This document shows, in pieces, positions 25,550 through 35,837 of a stretch of 64,000 bases of DNA (its first letter is position 1; the number at the start of each line of letters is the position of its first letter). A program made the translations under genes and the position numbers. This DNA is from Codonopsis lanceolata (Eukaryota; Streptophyta; Magnoliopsida; Asterales; Campanulaceae): the NCBI GenBank assembly GCA_013146195.2, contig CM028382.1, positions 119,549,023-119,613,022 of the forward strand, in the 5' to 3' direction. The notes under the pieces were generated by a model. The model was not told the DNA's origin, did not search any database, and saw only the letters and a list, made by a program, of their open reading frames with translations.

Positions 25550-26117
25550 AAAAATTAGTGTTTTTAGTGAAAGAAATTGTGCAACTTGAGGCACGAAATT
25601 CTTTACGTGTCATTTGTTTGTTGACGAATGTAATTGCGCAAATTTGTTCTAGTCAGTGAGAGCATCAAAATGATATATTTATTTGTTCAAATCGAGTTTT
25701 GGGTAATAAGATATCAAGACTTAAAGTATAATACTTGTTAAAATAATTAGTGTTTTTAATTAGAGAAATTGTGCAACTTGAGGCACGAATTTCTTTACGT
25801 GTCATTTGTTTGTTGGCGAATGTAATTGCGCAAATGTATTCTACTCGGTGAGAGCATCGAAATCATATATTTATTTGTCCAAATCGAGTTTTGGATGAAT
25901 AAGATATCAAGAGTTAAAGTATAATACTTATTAAAAAAATAGTGTTTTTAGTGAAAGAAATTATGCAACTTGAGGCACAAATTTCTTTACGTGTCATTTT
26001 TTTGTTGACAAAAGTAATTGTGCAAATGTGTTCTACTCGTCAAGAACATCGAAATGATATATTTATTTGTCCAAATCAAGTTTTGGATGAATAAGATATC
26101 AAAGCTTAAAGTATGGT
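25550..26117. repeat. About 190-bp tandem unit, triple array 3
   Basis: Third triple array of the unit described at 21727-22291. Confidence 0.9.
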
Positions 26118-26814
26118 GTTAAAAGTGAGTCATTAGAAGTAATATCTAACCTTGAAGAGTTTTATCCCACATTGGTTAGAAGTAATGTTAGTTGTAAATA
26201 TTTTTTAAATATAAGTCTTCTACTATTGACAATAAAAGAAGTTATATGTACTAATACTAATACCCATTATCATTATGATTATTATCATGTATTATTATTA
26301 GTTAATGGTTAGAAAACCAAAAGTATATATATATATATCTTATATTGCTAACAATAGTAAGTCTTTATATAATCTAAAATAATTAAAAATCAACATCATT
26401 TTTTAACCAATGTGAGATATACATCTTCTATTGGTAATAATGGTAGAAGTTTTTTAACAAAAAACTTTAAAAATCAACATCACTTTATAACAAATGTATG
26501 ATACATCTTTTCAATTAGTAATTAATAATAATATTTTTAATACAAACATCAATTTCTAACCAATGTGTGATACATCTCTTCTATTGGTAATAATAGTATA
26601 ATATTTTGTAACCATGTAAGATACATCTCTTGTAAAAGTGAAAGTCTTTAGTCTTTTAAAGACTTTAAAATCTAACATTTTTTTAAACAATGTGTTATAC
26701 ATCTCTTTTATTGGTAATAATATAAAATAATTTAAACTCAACATCATTTTCTAGCCAATGTGAGATATACATCTTCTATTGGTAATAATTGTAAAAATAT
26801 TTTATCATATATAT

Positions 26815-27914
26815 ATATAATTGGTGAGGAGCACTATGGTTGTGCCACCTCACCACCTTTGGATAAATCTTCATTCTAAAGCATCCATGTGGAAGCTTTA
26901 AAAACTTTTGGTTTTCTAGTGACTTTGAAAATCAACATCACTTTCCAACCAATGTATGATGCATGATGCATTTCTTCTATTGGTACTTAATAATAGAATT
27001 TTTAAAACCAACATCAATTTCTAACCAATGTGGGATACATCTCTTCTATTGTTGAAAAATTAGTGTTTTTTGTGAAAGAAATTGTGTAACTTGAGGCACG
27101 AATTTCTTTACGTATCGTTTGTTTGTTAACGAAGGTAATTGCGCAAATGTATTCTACTCGGTGAGAGCATCAAAATGATATATTTATTTGTCCAAATTGA
27201 GTTTTTGATAATAAGATATCAAGACTTAAAGTATAATACTTGTTAAAAAAATTAGTGTTTTTAGTGAGAGAAATTGTGCAACTTGAGGCACGAATTTCTT
27301 TACGTGTCATTTGTTTGTTGGTAAATGTAATTGTGCAAATGTGTTCTACTCGGTGAGAGCATCGAAATGATATATTTATTTGTCCAAATTGAGTTTTTGA
27401 TGAATAAGATATCAAGAGTTAAAGTATAATACTTATTAAAAAATTAGTGTTTTTAGTAAAAGAAATTGTGCAACTTGAGGCACAAATTTCTTTACGTGTC
27501 ATTTGTTTGTTGACAAAAGTAATTGTGCAAATGTGTTCTACTCGTCAAGAACATCGAAATGATATATTTATTTGTCCAAATCAAGTTTTGGATGAATAAG
27601 ATATCAAAGCTTAAAGTATGATGTTAAAAGTGAGTCATTAGAAGTAATATCTAACCTTGAAGAGTTTTATCTCACATTGGTTAGAAGTAATGTTAGTTGT
27701 AAAAGTTTTTAAATATAAATCTTCTACTATTGACAATAGAAGAAGTTATATATACTAATACTAATACCCCTTATCATATTGATTGTTATTAGGTATTATT
27801 ATTAGCAAATGGCTAGAAAACCAAAGGTTTTTAAAACTTCCACATGGATGATTTAGAATGAAGATTTATCTAAAGGTGGTGAGGTGGCACAACCATAGTG
27901 CTCCTCACCAACTT

Positions 27915-27916
<2 letters not shown>
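26815..27916. repeat. Foldback segment with about 105-bp inverted ends, copy B
   Basis: The arms 26820-26925 and 27808-27916 are inverse complements, both starting 'ttggtgaggagcactatgg' from outside. They enclose triple array 4 (27053-27620). Confidence 0.85.
27053..27620. repeat. About 190-bp tandem unit, triple array 4
   Basis: Fourth triple array, closest to the one at 23184-23753. Confidence 0.9.

Positions 27917-27917
<1 letters not shown>

Positions 27918-27987
<70 letters not shown>
27918..27987. repeat. (TA)n microsatellite, about 70 bp
   Basis: AT dinucleotide run at the 5' end of Helitron-like copy 2. Confidence 0.95.
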
Positions 27988-27990
<3 letters not shown>

Positions 27991-28034
27991 TTTTACATTT
28001 ACATAATTTTTATCTTACTCATTGTTTCAAATAG

Positions 28035-28325
28035 GTCCCTTCAACCCCACCTCCAACTCCACCTGCATCTCCGACACCCCTTCCATCAGAACATATACGC
28101 ACAATATTGTATGATGATATGTCGGATGATTCGAGTTTTGTAGATGAAGCAGTATGTTTTTATTTTATTTTAATTAAACGACTTCAATGCATAAAATATG
28201 GTTAACTTAATGTGTTTGAATTTTATTTGTCTCATGTTTAGGTGAAAATAATGGACAAAGTTATTGTATCTCATGTTTCTAAACCAAATATTGTTGTGAA
28301 GCAAGAGCTCCTAGAAGAAGACTGA
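28035..28325 (+). pseudogene. Two-exon 3' end of an unidentified gene (gene fragment)
   Basis: An acceptor AG at 28033-28034 opens an exon (28035-28151) with a proline-rich stretch VPSTPPPTPPASPTPLPSEH, then YDDMSDDSSFVDEA. A GTATGT donor, a 90-bp AT-rich intron and a TTTAG acceptor lead to a second exon (28242-28325) ending in VVKQELLEED and TGA. Both junctions are in phase 0, so this was once a real gene end, 66 codons long. AATAAA-like sequence follows near 28346. The upstream exons are missing, because the Helitron-like repeat begins just before the acceptor. I do not recognise the family; a tail of a Helitron-associated RPA-like protein is one guess. Confidence 0.6.
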
Positions 28326-28794
28326 GTTTTTGTTATTGAGAAAACAATAAAATATATTTTTACATGTCTATTTTTTTATAATTACAATTAAATTATTTAA
28401 TTCTTGGTTTTCTTATGAAATAAATGCCCAAGTAAAATGTTTTATTTTGTTAGATATTTTGGTTTTCTCTCATTTTTGTGTAGTATACATATATCTAAAC
28501 CCTACAAAATCCTATGTAAATATTAATTCATTCACATATTGTGTGCTCCATATATTGATCAAGTCTCAAACTGGTGTCGTGCCATAAGCAGGGACTCAGA
28601 ATCTAATACTTATATAATGGACCTTGGCGGTTGGAAATTGCACAAAAAGGACCGATCGTGTTATCACCCATAATAAAAATAAATTAGCCCATTTTACTTG
28701 CGTGACTTAGGCCTTAAAATGGCTTTCTAGCATAGTAATGATTTCAATAGAGCTGTCCACGTTCGAACATTCCCTGATAAGCCCATCACCAGTA
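28326..28794. other. Intergenic, no gene seen
   Basis: AT-rich DNA after the gene fragment, with no convincing frame or repeat. Confidence 0.6.
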
Positions 28795-29069
28795 CTCCTT
28801 ATGTTTCAAAATAAGTGTTGTTTTAGCAAAGTTTTTTGTTCCAAAATAAGTGTCATTATAGGATTTCAAAAAATATTTGTTCATATTTTGTCAAAACTGC
28901 CCTTATTTATTACTTTCAAATTAAATGATATTAGAGATTGAATTGTTAAGAAAAAAGAGAAAATACTAGTGCAACTTAACTACATTAAATAAACTTAAAT
29001 AAGAGTATATCAGTCTTTTTAATCTGTGTACGAATTGATAAAACGACACTTATTTTGAAATGAAATGAG
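28795..29069. mobile_element. Stowaway-like MITE
   Basis: The left end CTCCTTATGTTTCAAAATAA and inverted right end CTCATTTCATTTCAAAATAA pair over about 30 bp and are flanked by TA on both sides (28793-28794, 29070-29071). No coding capacity. Confidence 0.8.
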
Positions 29070-29071
29070 TA

Positions 29072-30504
29072 ATACATTGGGCTTCTAGATGCTAGGATTT
29101 TGGTTCATGTTTTAGCATACCAAAAGTCTTACAATAATAATAAAGACCCTATGTTGGTATGCAGAGAGAGACAGCTAATGAATGAGTACGTTTACTATAC
29201 CCACACATGTGCAAATACGTAAAATGCACATAACAATATCCTAGTTGTAGGATCACGAGTAGCAAGGATTCACCAAACTGTCAATGCAGTTCTCAATGTA
29301 GCTCGTTACTGTAGCTACAATGGAAGGTGTATTGGACAGAAAAATTAAAAAACAGCGGAAGACTTTAATAGTAAAGCACGAATTAAGTACAAACGTTTAC
29401 CAAACAACCTACAAGCCTATACTTGTAGATCTAGCCTTATGGCCAAAAAGATTTCACTAAATAATATGATTTGTTTTACAAAAAAGAATTTGAAATAACC
29501 AAACAAAACACTCTCACAAGACAATAAGTCTTGGAGAGCAAAAACCCACAGAAAAACAGGTAAAGAAAACGTGGGAAGAAAACAATCAGCTTCCTAAAAC
29601 AGCTAGGAAGACAAACAGCTCCAGCACTCCAATGTAGTTCCGAATGTTATAACATTTAAAGCTACATTCAAATTCTGAAACTTTCTGGAATTCAGAGTAT
29701 GCTTCTAAATCTACTGTTCTGCTTCTATGCTCTCAGTTCTCTCTCTGTGTTCTGTACGTCTTCAGCTTTAGCCTAAGTCCTCTATTTATATTGTGAAGGA
29801 GACCTACACATAAATAAGGAAACAAACTCCAATATATAAAAGGATTAGAATTATTAATGAAATCAACTTCCTTATTTACTAGATTCTCTTACCAAAATGG
29901 ACAAGGACTCCAAGACACGGCATTTAAGAAGGATTTTTGCATAGATTTTGTTTCCAAAAACAACTCCTAAGATTTAGGACCAAGAAACCCAAAATATAAT
30001 AAAATATTTTGTTTCCAAAAATGACTAATCTTAAGGACCAAGAAAGGAGATACAAAACCAAAATAGATCATGCATATTTTACCCTTTAAAGTAGTGTAAA
30101 AGAGACAACAACGTATGACCTTGACTTACATGTGCTCTATTTGTAATGTCAATGACTGAGTACGTTAGCAGGGTTTGCAATTGCCAATTAGGTCAGGCTG
30201 GCAGTGGCAGCTACGATGAAGAGCATTAACCTATGGGTGATTTGGCAATGAGGGTTTCCTTCGAAGTGATGTTGATGAATGATGAGCAGCAATAATTGAC
30301 AGCACAAGGATGAAGCATATGTGACATGGAATCAGTAGCAAAAATGTTGCATTCCACATGGACGCGCGCAATGGCATAAAAACATATTCCTTTTCCAAAA
30401 AATTGAGAAGAACCTGAATATGAGTGCAACAGCATAATGCAGCATATGTGAAGAATTGTGTTTGAACTTCAGAGAAGATAAAACTTGATGATTCAATGTA
30501 GCAG
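29072..30504. other. Intergenic, no gene seen
   Basis: No frame with known similarity. The part 30180-30504 directly flanks the LTR element and continues after it at 32521, marking the pre-insertion locus. Confidence 0.5.
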
Positions 30505-30509
30505 ACTCT

Positions 30510-30772
30510 TGTCAAGTTTGGTAATGGAAGAAAGGTTGAAGATGGCTGCCGGACCACCACCATTGACGGTGGTGGCCGGAGGTGAGAGAGAGAAGAAGAG
30601 AATGAGCACAAGCAGGAGAGAGAGAAATAGAAACTGATTTTGTTATTGAATTGAAAAATTAATTTATAAAACTATTACAAGAGATATGTATATCTAAAAT
30701 AAAAGTAATCTATTGGGCTAACAATTCAAATGGGCTCAATTGGGCTTACATGTTGGATCTATTTCTTTAACA
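30510..30772 (-). repeat. 3' LTR of the non-autonomous element
   Basis: 263 bp, equivalent to 32253-32515. In genomic order it reads TGTCAAGTTTGG to CTTTAACA. Confidence 0.92.
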
Positions 30773-30849
30773 CTCCCCCTCAACTTGAACACGTTAATTT
30801 GTGAAGTGTGCGAGTTGGAGAGGTACAAACGAATGAGCCCTTCGGCAAA

Positions 30850-31050
30850 TGTGCCACTTTGGGCCTCTATCAGTTTTGCACCACTTTGGGCCTGAACGTT
30901 ATTGAGCCACTTTTGGCCTTTAACAAAAATGTGCCTCGATTGGGCTAAATTGCCTCTTTGGGCCTAAATCAAATGTGCCACATTGGGCTGAATGTGCCAC
31001 TTTGGGCCTGAATCATATTGTGTTGCAATTGGCTGCCTCTATGGGCAATG
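30850..31050. repeat. Irregular minisatellite, motif tgtgccactttgggcctgaa
   Basis: About eight diverged copies of a 20-25-bp motif around 'gccactttgggcct' lie inside the non-autonomous LTR element, next to its polypurine tract. Confidence 0.7.
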
Positions 31051-31853
31051 CCACAATTGGGCTTGATCACGAGTGTCATTCGGTTTTCCTGTATGGTAGA
31101 ATTATCAACGTTGAATTTCATGGGGAAAGTCCAACTGGGGTTGGCATCGCATCTTTATCAACATTGGTTTTTTATTTGGAGCCTTTGGGACCGCCAGAGA
31201 TTTCAGCAACGGCATAGACGTCCATCTTGGTGATCAAATTGAGTTTCTAAAGACCCTTTGCAGAGATAAGGTTTATTTCTAAATTGCGTTGCTGATCCAA
31301 TGTTGTTGATTTCTAAAAACTGATAATTGAACTTTAGATTTAAACATGAGATAAAGATATCTTTAAGGCTTGTAAATAAAGAAGGTTTTAGGCTGCCAAT
31401 ACTCGATGCCCTCCTATTTGAAGACAAGCTCCTATTGAAACTAATCATATCTCGATAATGATCTAATCATAATTTCCCATACATCACAGCATAACAACTC
31501 AAGAGCACTATTACCAAATGTCCGACACTGGATCCTATAGCCACTATCACAGAAAGCCTCAAATCCCCTTTGGGCTGATTTGGTATTTGAAATAAGGTAA
31601 CCAAATTCCTGAAAGAAAACGAAGAAATTTGTGGAGAAGGGTATGCATCAGATCAAGAAATCACAAAAACCACTTCCCCAAAGAGCACTCACAAAACCCA
31701 ATAAGAAATCAAACACCCATGGATCTTGTAAATGTGATTTGAGAAATACCCAGACATGGATTTGTGCACGAGTTTCCAAGGATGCTAAAAAACGGTTCGA
31801 AGTACCTGATGTAATTATTCCTAAGTACTAGACAAAAAGCTTTGGTTGCACAG

Positions 31854-32211
31854 GTTTACGACGGAGACGATCGGCTTCGATTCGGAGCCACCTTCGGTTG
31901 TTTATTTGACTGATGGTTACGAGCTTGTTCTTCGCCACGATCCGTTCGAGGTTTTTGTCAGAACCAACGTAAGAGTAGTGACATCGTTGTAGAATGAGGG
32001 ACTAATTTACAATTAGCCAAAGACATAAACTGGACTCTTCGTCTTAGAAACAGAGAATGAGTTTCTTCCGACCACCGAAATTTCGTCCAATTCTTTAATT
32101 GATCGGCCACCAGTTTGGACGGAGCCAGTTGTGATTGAGGGTCTTGAATCTCCGTCGGCTTTCATCTCTCTTCCTTTTTTAAGCAGAGATGATTTACATA
32201 AGAAGAGATGA
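31854..32211 (+). pseudogene. Possible captured gene remnant inside the LTR element (antisense to it)
   Basis: Two adjoining plus-strand stretches read like real protein: 31854-31968 (SVVYLTDGYELVLRHDPFEV region), ending at a good GTAAGA donor, and 32048-32211 (TENEFLPTTEISSNSLIDRP, then VWTEPVVIEGLESPSAF), after a CTTAG acceptor and ending in TGA. Joining them at this donor and acceptor leaves the frame one base off, so either an indel has broken it or the splice model is wrong. I do not recognise the family. Confidence 0.4.
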
Positions 32212-32240
32212 ATTGCGGAAGAAGGTCTTGAAGATCTTAA

Positions 32241-32252
32241 GCTCCGATACTA
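32241..32252 (-). other. Primer-binding site of the non-autonomous LTR element
   Basis: TAGTATCGGAGC on the minus strand abuts the LTR end. It differs at two bases from TGGTATCAGAGC. Confidence 0.75.
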
Positions 32253-32515
32253 TGTCAAGTTTGGTAAAAGAAGAAAGGTTGAAGATGGCTGCCAGACCAC
32301 CACCATTGACGGTGGTGGCCGGAGGTGAGGGAGAGAAGAAGAGAATGCGCACAAGCAGGAGAGAGAGAAATAGAAACGGATTTTGTTATTGAATTGAAAA
32401 ATTAATTTCTAAAACTATTACAAGAGATATTTATATTTAAAATAAAAGTAACCTATTGGGCTAACAATTCAAATGGGCCCAATTGGGCTTACATGTTGGA
32501 TCTATTTATTTAACA
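32253..32515 (-). repeat. 5' LTR of the non-autonomous element
   Basis: Same length as the other LTR, with about a dozen differences, so the insertion is not very recent. Confidence 0.92.
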
Positions 32516-32520
32516 ACTCT

Positions 32521-33831
32521 TACCTATCGGGGATTTGGGGAAAGAAATTACTTCTGAGGTTTCAGTTCAGATGCAGCCACGAATTGAATGGAGACCAACG
32601 TGAAGTAGGCCGGAGTGGGGATGGGCAGCTTTAGGGGCGTTGATGGAGAGAGTGAGAGAGAGAGAGAGAGAGACTAGGTAAGGAGAGAATGATATGTGTC
32701 ATTGTGTGTGAGTGCAGCGCTAGGTTTCACATTGCGTTAGTTGGGTTCTCGGGTTCAACCCAACTAAAAAACGAGATTCATTAGGTTAAGTCGAGTAACC
32801 TATTTTGAATCATTTTATTATTGGATCAGGCGAGGTAATTAGTGGATTGGGTCGGTATGTTGATCGGCAATGGTCAAAATTGATAGGCCTAGTCATGGAA
32901 AATTGTTATGGGCTTCAACCCTCTTTTGCACTATAAAAAATAGGAGAAATTGATGATCGATACATTTTCTAAAACATTTTTTCGCTAGTCTCTGGTTCTT
33001 TTTTTCAACCGTTAGAGTTAATTTTCGAAATATTATAATGGACTTGTGTTGGGTTGGGAGATTTTTTCTTAGGGAAGGCGGAGGAGAAAGAGGAAGAAGA
33101 AGAAGAAGAAGAAAACTTGCAATAGAGGAGAAGGAAGAAGAATGTGGAGAACATGAAGGTTTCGTTAATTATAATTTTGTAGTCCGATGCATCAATTTTT
33201 GCAACGCATTGCAAAATTGGATTAAGTAATTAAAATTGATTCATTGCGGTGCAAAAATTGATGCTGCGAGATACAAAATTGAATTGGGTAATTAAATTGA
33301 TACATCGCGGTACAAAAACTGATACAGTGTGATGCATTTGAGTGAGTAATTAGCACGCTTCAGACTCATTAATGGTATTGTAGTATTTTTTTTCCCCACA
33401 AAAGTGACTTTTCTGATTAAAAAAACATAGATACTATAGCGATTGAAAACTTATCAAAGTGGAGAAACCCGAATTTACCCCTGAAAATAAGAAAAATTGC
33501 AGGTCCGACCCTTTTTATCAATTTCTAATTGCTGCAGTTCCTCTTTTTTCAAAACCGCATAAGTCTACTTTTGTTTTCTTCTTTCTTAAAGGCCTCTCGG
33601 CCCTCTCCGCCCAAAGACAGATAAACATACTAATGAAATTCGGTTATCAAATCGCATTATAAATTGGTAGCATGAAAAGTGTGGTGTTTTCTTCTTCTTA
33701 TTCTTCTTTGAATTAGTACTGTTAAGGGGACCAATTTGGTAGAGCATGACGAGTCCTGGTCTACGACTAAGGGCCTCGAACTTGGCACATGAGGAAATTG
33801 TATGGCCTTGGGCGACCGTTCTCTAGGAGGT
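32521..33831. other. Intergenic, microsatellite-rich, no gene
   Basis: Holds a GA run (32644-32675) and a GAA/GA-rich run (33077-33115). The frames crossing them are repeat translations. From 33180 on, the 'gatgcatcaatttttgca' phrase family begins. Confidence 0.6.
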
Positions 33832-33967
33832 GAGAAAGTTTGCCTTCCTTGTGATGGGAATTAAGTTAGGGTCCTACCAAATCTTTCGTGGTTTTTCTCG
33901 AGAAAGTTTGCCTTCCTTATGATGGAAATTAAGTTAGGGTCCTACCAAATCTTCTGTGGTTTTTCTC
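33832..33967. repeat. 68-bp tandem duplication
   Basis: 33832-33899 and 33900-33967 are two head-to-tail copies (gagaaagtttgccttcctt...gtggtttttctc) with only a few differences, so the duplication is recent. Confidence 0.9.
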
Positions 33968-35828
33968 GCACCTCTTCCATGATATTTGTCTTGGGTTTTT
34001 CTTTCTACTAGATTTGTGTTTGTGCGCGCACGCGCGTGTGAGTGAAAGAGAGAGAGAGAGAGAGAGTAAAGAAAACATGGAGTATTTTGCAACAGAAAAA
34101 AGAACTCGTATTAGCTCAATAGATAAAAGAAAATTGGTCAGTACAAAGTTTTAGGTTTGTGATGCACAATTTGAAATTATAATAAAAAAGTAAATTCCGA
34201 TGCATAATTTTGGATTTACGATGTACAATTTGGAATTAGAATACAAAAGTTAATCCCGATGCACATTGGCTTAGAGGAAAATACATATAATATCAATATT
34301 AGTAATCAAATAAGTTATTTTTTCTCAATCTGTGTATTAGATCAAATAAAATAATTACAGGGAAATTGCAGGCTGCTTCCTTTGCCAAATTTATAACCGC
34401 TCAAATCCCTTATTTTTTTCAACCACTAAAGTTCATTTCTTGGAATATTGTTTCTAAAATGCCCAGATCATCTTTGTCCAGAGCTCTAGCCAACATTTCT
34501 TCCACAGCTCTAACATATTCATTCTAAATTGTTTAAAAATCACAATTGTTGCAATAACGAAACGGGGATCGATCTGAAATGGACATGGACTGGATTAGAG
34601 GATTTTTCAAAAGGGACGATGGAAGAGATGCAGTTGATACTAGTTCCCACCACGACTTATCGAATTTTCAATCGCGATGTATCAATTTAGATTTACGAGG
34701 CATCAATTTAGAGTCCCAGTGCATCGTTATGAAATGAGAGATTTTGATGCATGATTGTGTGCATCGTTGTGCACATAAACATTCATCAAAATCATGCATC
34801 GCGGCAAAAATTGATGCAACGTGAGACTTTGAATAAGTGATCTGTAACGCACATTCAGTTCATTACGGGTATCGTAATCTTTTCGTTTTCAAAAAAAAAA
34901 ATTATGTCACAAAAAATATAAAATACAGTAAGTTGTTATAAATTTTACAAAGTTGACCACCTGAATTTCACTCAACAATTATTTAGGGTCAGACAGAGTA
35001 ATAAGATAACCAAGAGGGAACCAGTTACCCAGCTATTAAAAAAATACGAATAATTGCGGGCCGGTCAGCGTTCCAAAGTTTTTAATCGTTCCAGTCCCAT
35101 GTTTTTTTTCAAACCAGAAAATGACACTTTTGAGAGCAAGAAGACTACGATGCTCTTAATTAGCATAAGGCGTGCTACGAAAATGAATTTTGGTGCATTG
35201 ATTATTGAACCGCGACGCATCGATTTTATTGCATTAATGTTCGCACCGTGATTCATTAGTTTAATTACCTAGTCTATTTTTGCAACGTGATACATCAATG
35301 TTTGAACAGTGATTCATAAGTTTAATTTGGTGCATTGATTATTGAACTGCAACAAATCAATTTTATCGTATTAATTTTTGCATCACGATTTATGAGAAAT
35401 TACCTAGTCTATTTTTGCACCGTTATACATTCATGTTTGAACCGCGATATATCAATGTTTGCAACGCGATACATTAATCTGATATTTTTGCACCGCGATA
35501 CAAAATCATAAAAAAAACAGTTCACTTCCTTCACTTTCTTCCTCCATCTCCTCCTTCATAAGCTTTCTTTTTCCTCCGCCTTCGTCTTTACTGAAAAATC
35601 TCAACCTAACACAGATATATTACAATTTTATATTTTATCAAGGTCGATTCTTGTTTCGTGGCGTAACAATAGTGATTTTCGAATCCAATGTGTTTTTTTG
35701 GAGCTGTTGAAAGTGATAATAATATTTTCGAAACAATGTTTCAAAAAAAAAAAGAATTTTGTGATTAAAAAAAATCTAAATTAGAGGGGTTATAAACTTT
35801 AACAATTGAACTGCCTTGAATTTTACCA
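33968..35828. other. Intergenic with diverged 'tgcatcaatttttgcaccgcgatac' repeats
   Basis: No gene. From about 33180 to 35510, phrases such as 'gatgcatcaattt', 'ttgcaacgcgatac' and 'tgcatcgattttattg' recur in both orientations at irregular spacing, suggesting a decayed repeat array. A GA run lies at 34048-34067. Confidence 0.5.
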
Positions 35829-35837
35829 AAAAAAATA

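Larger units (their letters stand above)
24234..27990 (-). mobile_element. Helitron-like non-autonomous unit, copy 2 (3' end in the gap)
   Basis: 24240-24530 repeats 20805-21090 almost base for base, and the same modules follow in the same order up to the 5' side. On the minus strand the probable start is TCTATATATA at 27990, preceded by A, as Helitron 5' ends are. No protein is encoded. The unit is a sister of copy 1 and the two lie in the same orientation. Confidence 0.5.
30510..32515 (-). mobile_element. Complete 2.0-kb non-autonomous LTR retrotransposon
   Basis: Two 263-bp LTRs (30510-30772 and 32253-32515) in direct orientation are about 95% alike and bounded by TG and CA. Perfect 5-bp TSDs ACTCT flank the element (30505-30509, 32516-32520). 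Read on the minus strand, the LTR is followed by TAGTATCGGAGC, a slightly altered Copia primer site, and the other LTR is preceded by the polypurine tract GAGGGGGAG. The interior (1.48 kb) has no gag or pol, so it must be mobilised in trans. Confidence 0.93.

Noticed and set aside
31631..31831. 66-codon frame inside the non-autonomous LTR element
   Set aside because: Basic, low-information sequence without similarity I can name; gag and pol motifs are absent.
31854..32211. Functional spliced gene joining 31968 to 32048
   Set aside because: The GT-AG join shifts the frame by one base and gives an early stop, so it is kept only as a possible remnant.
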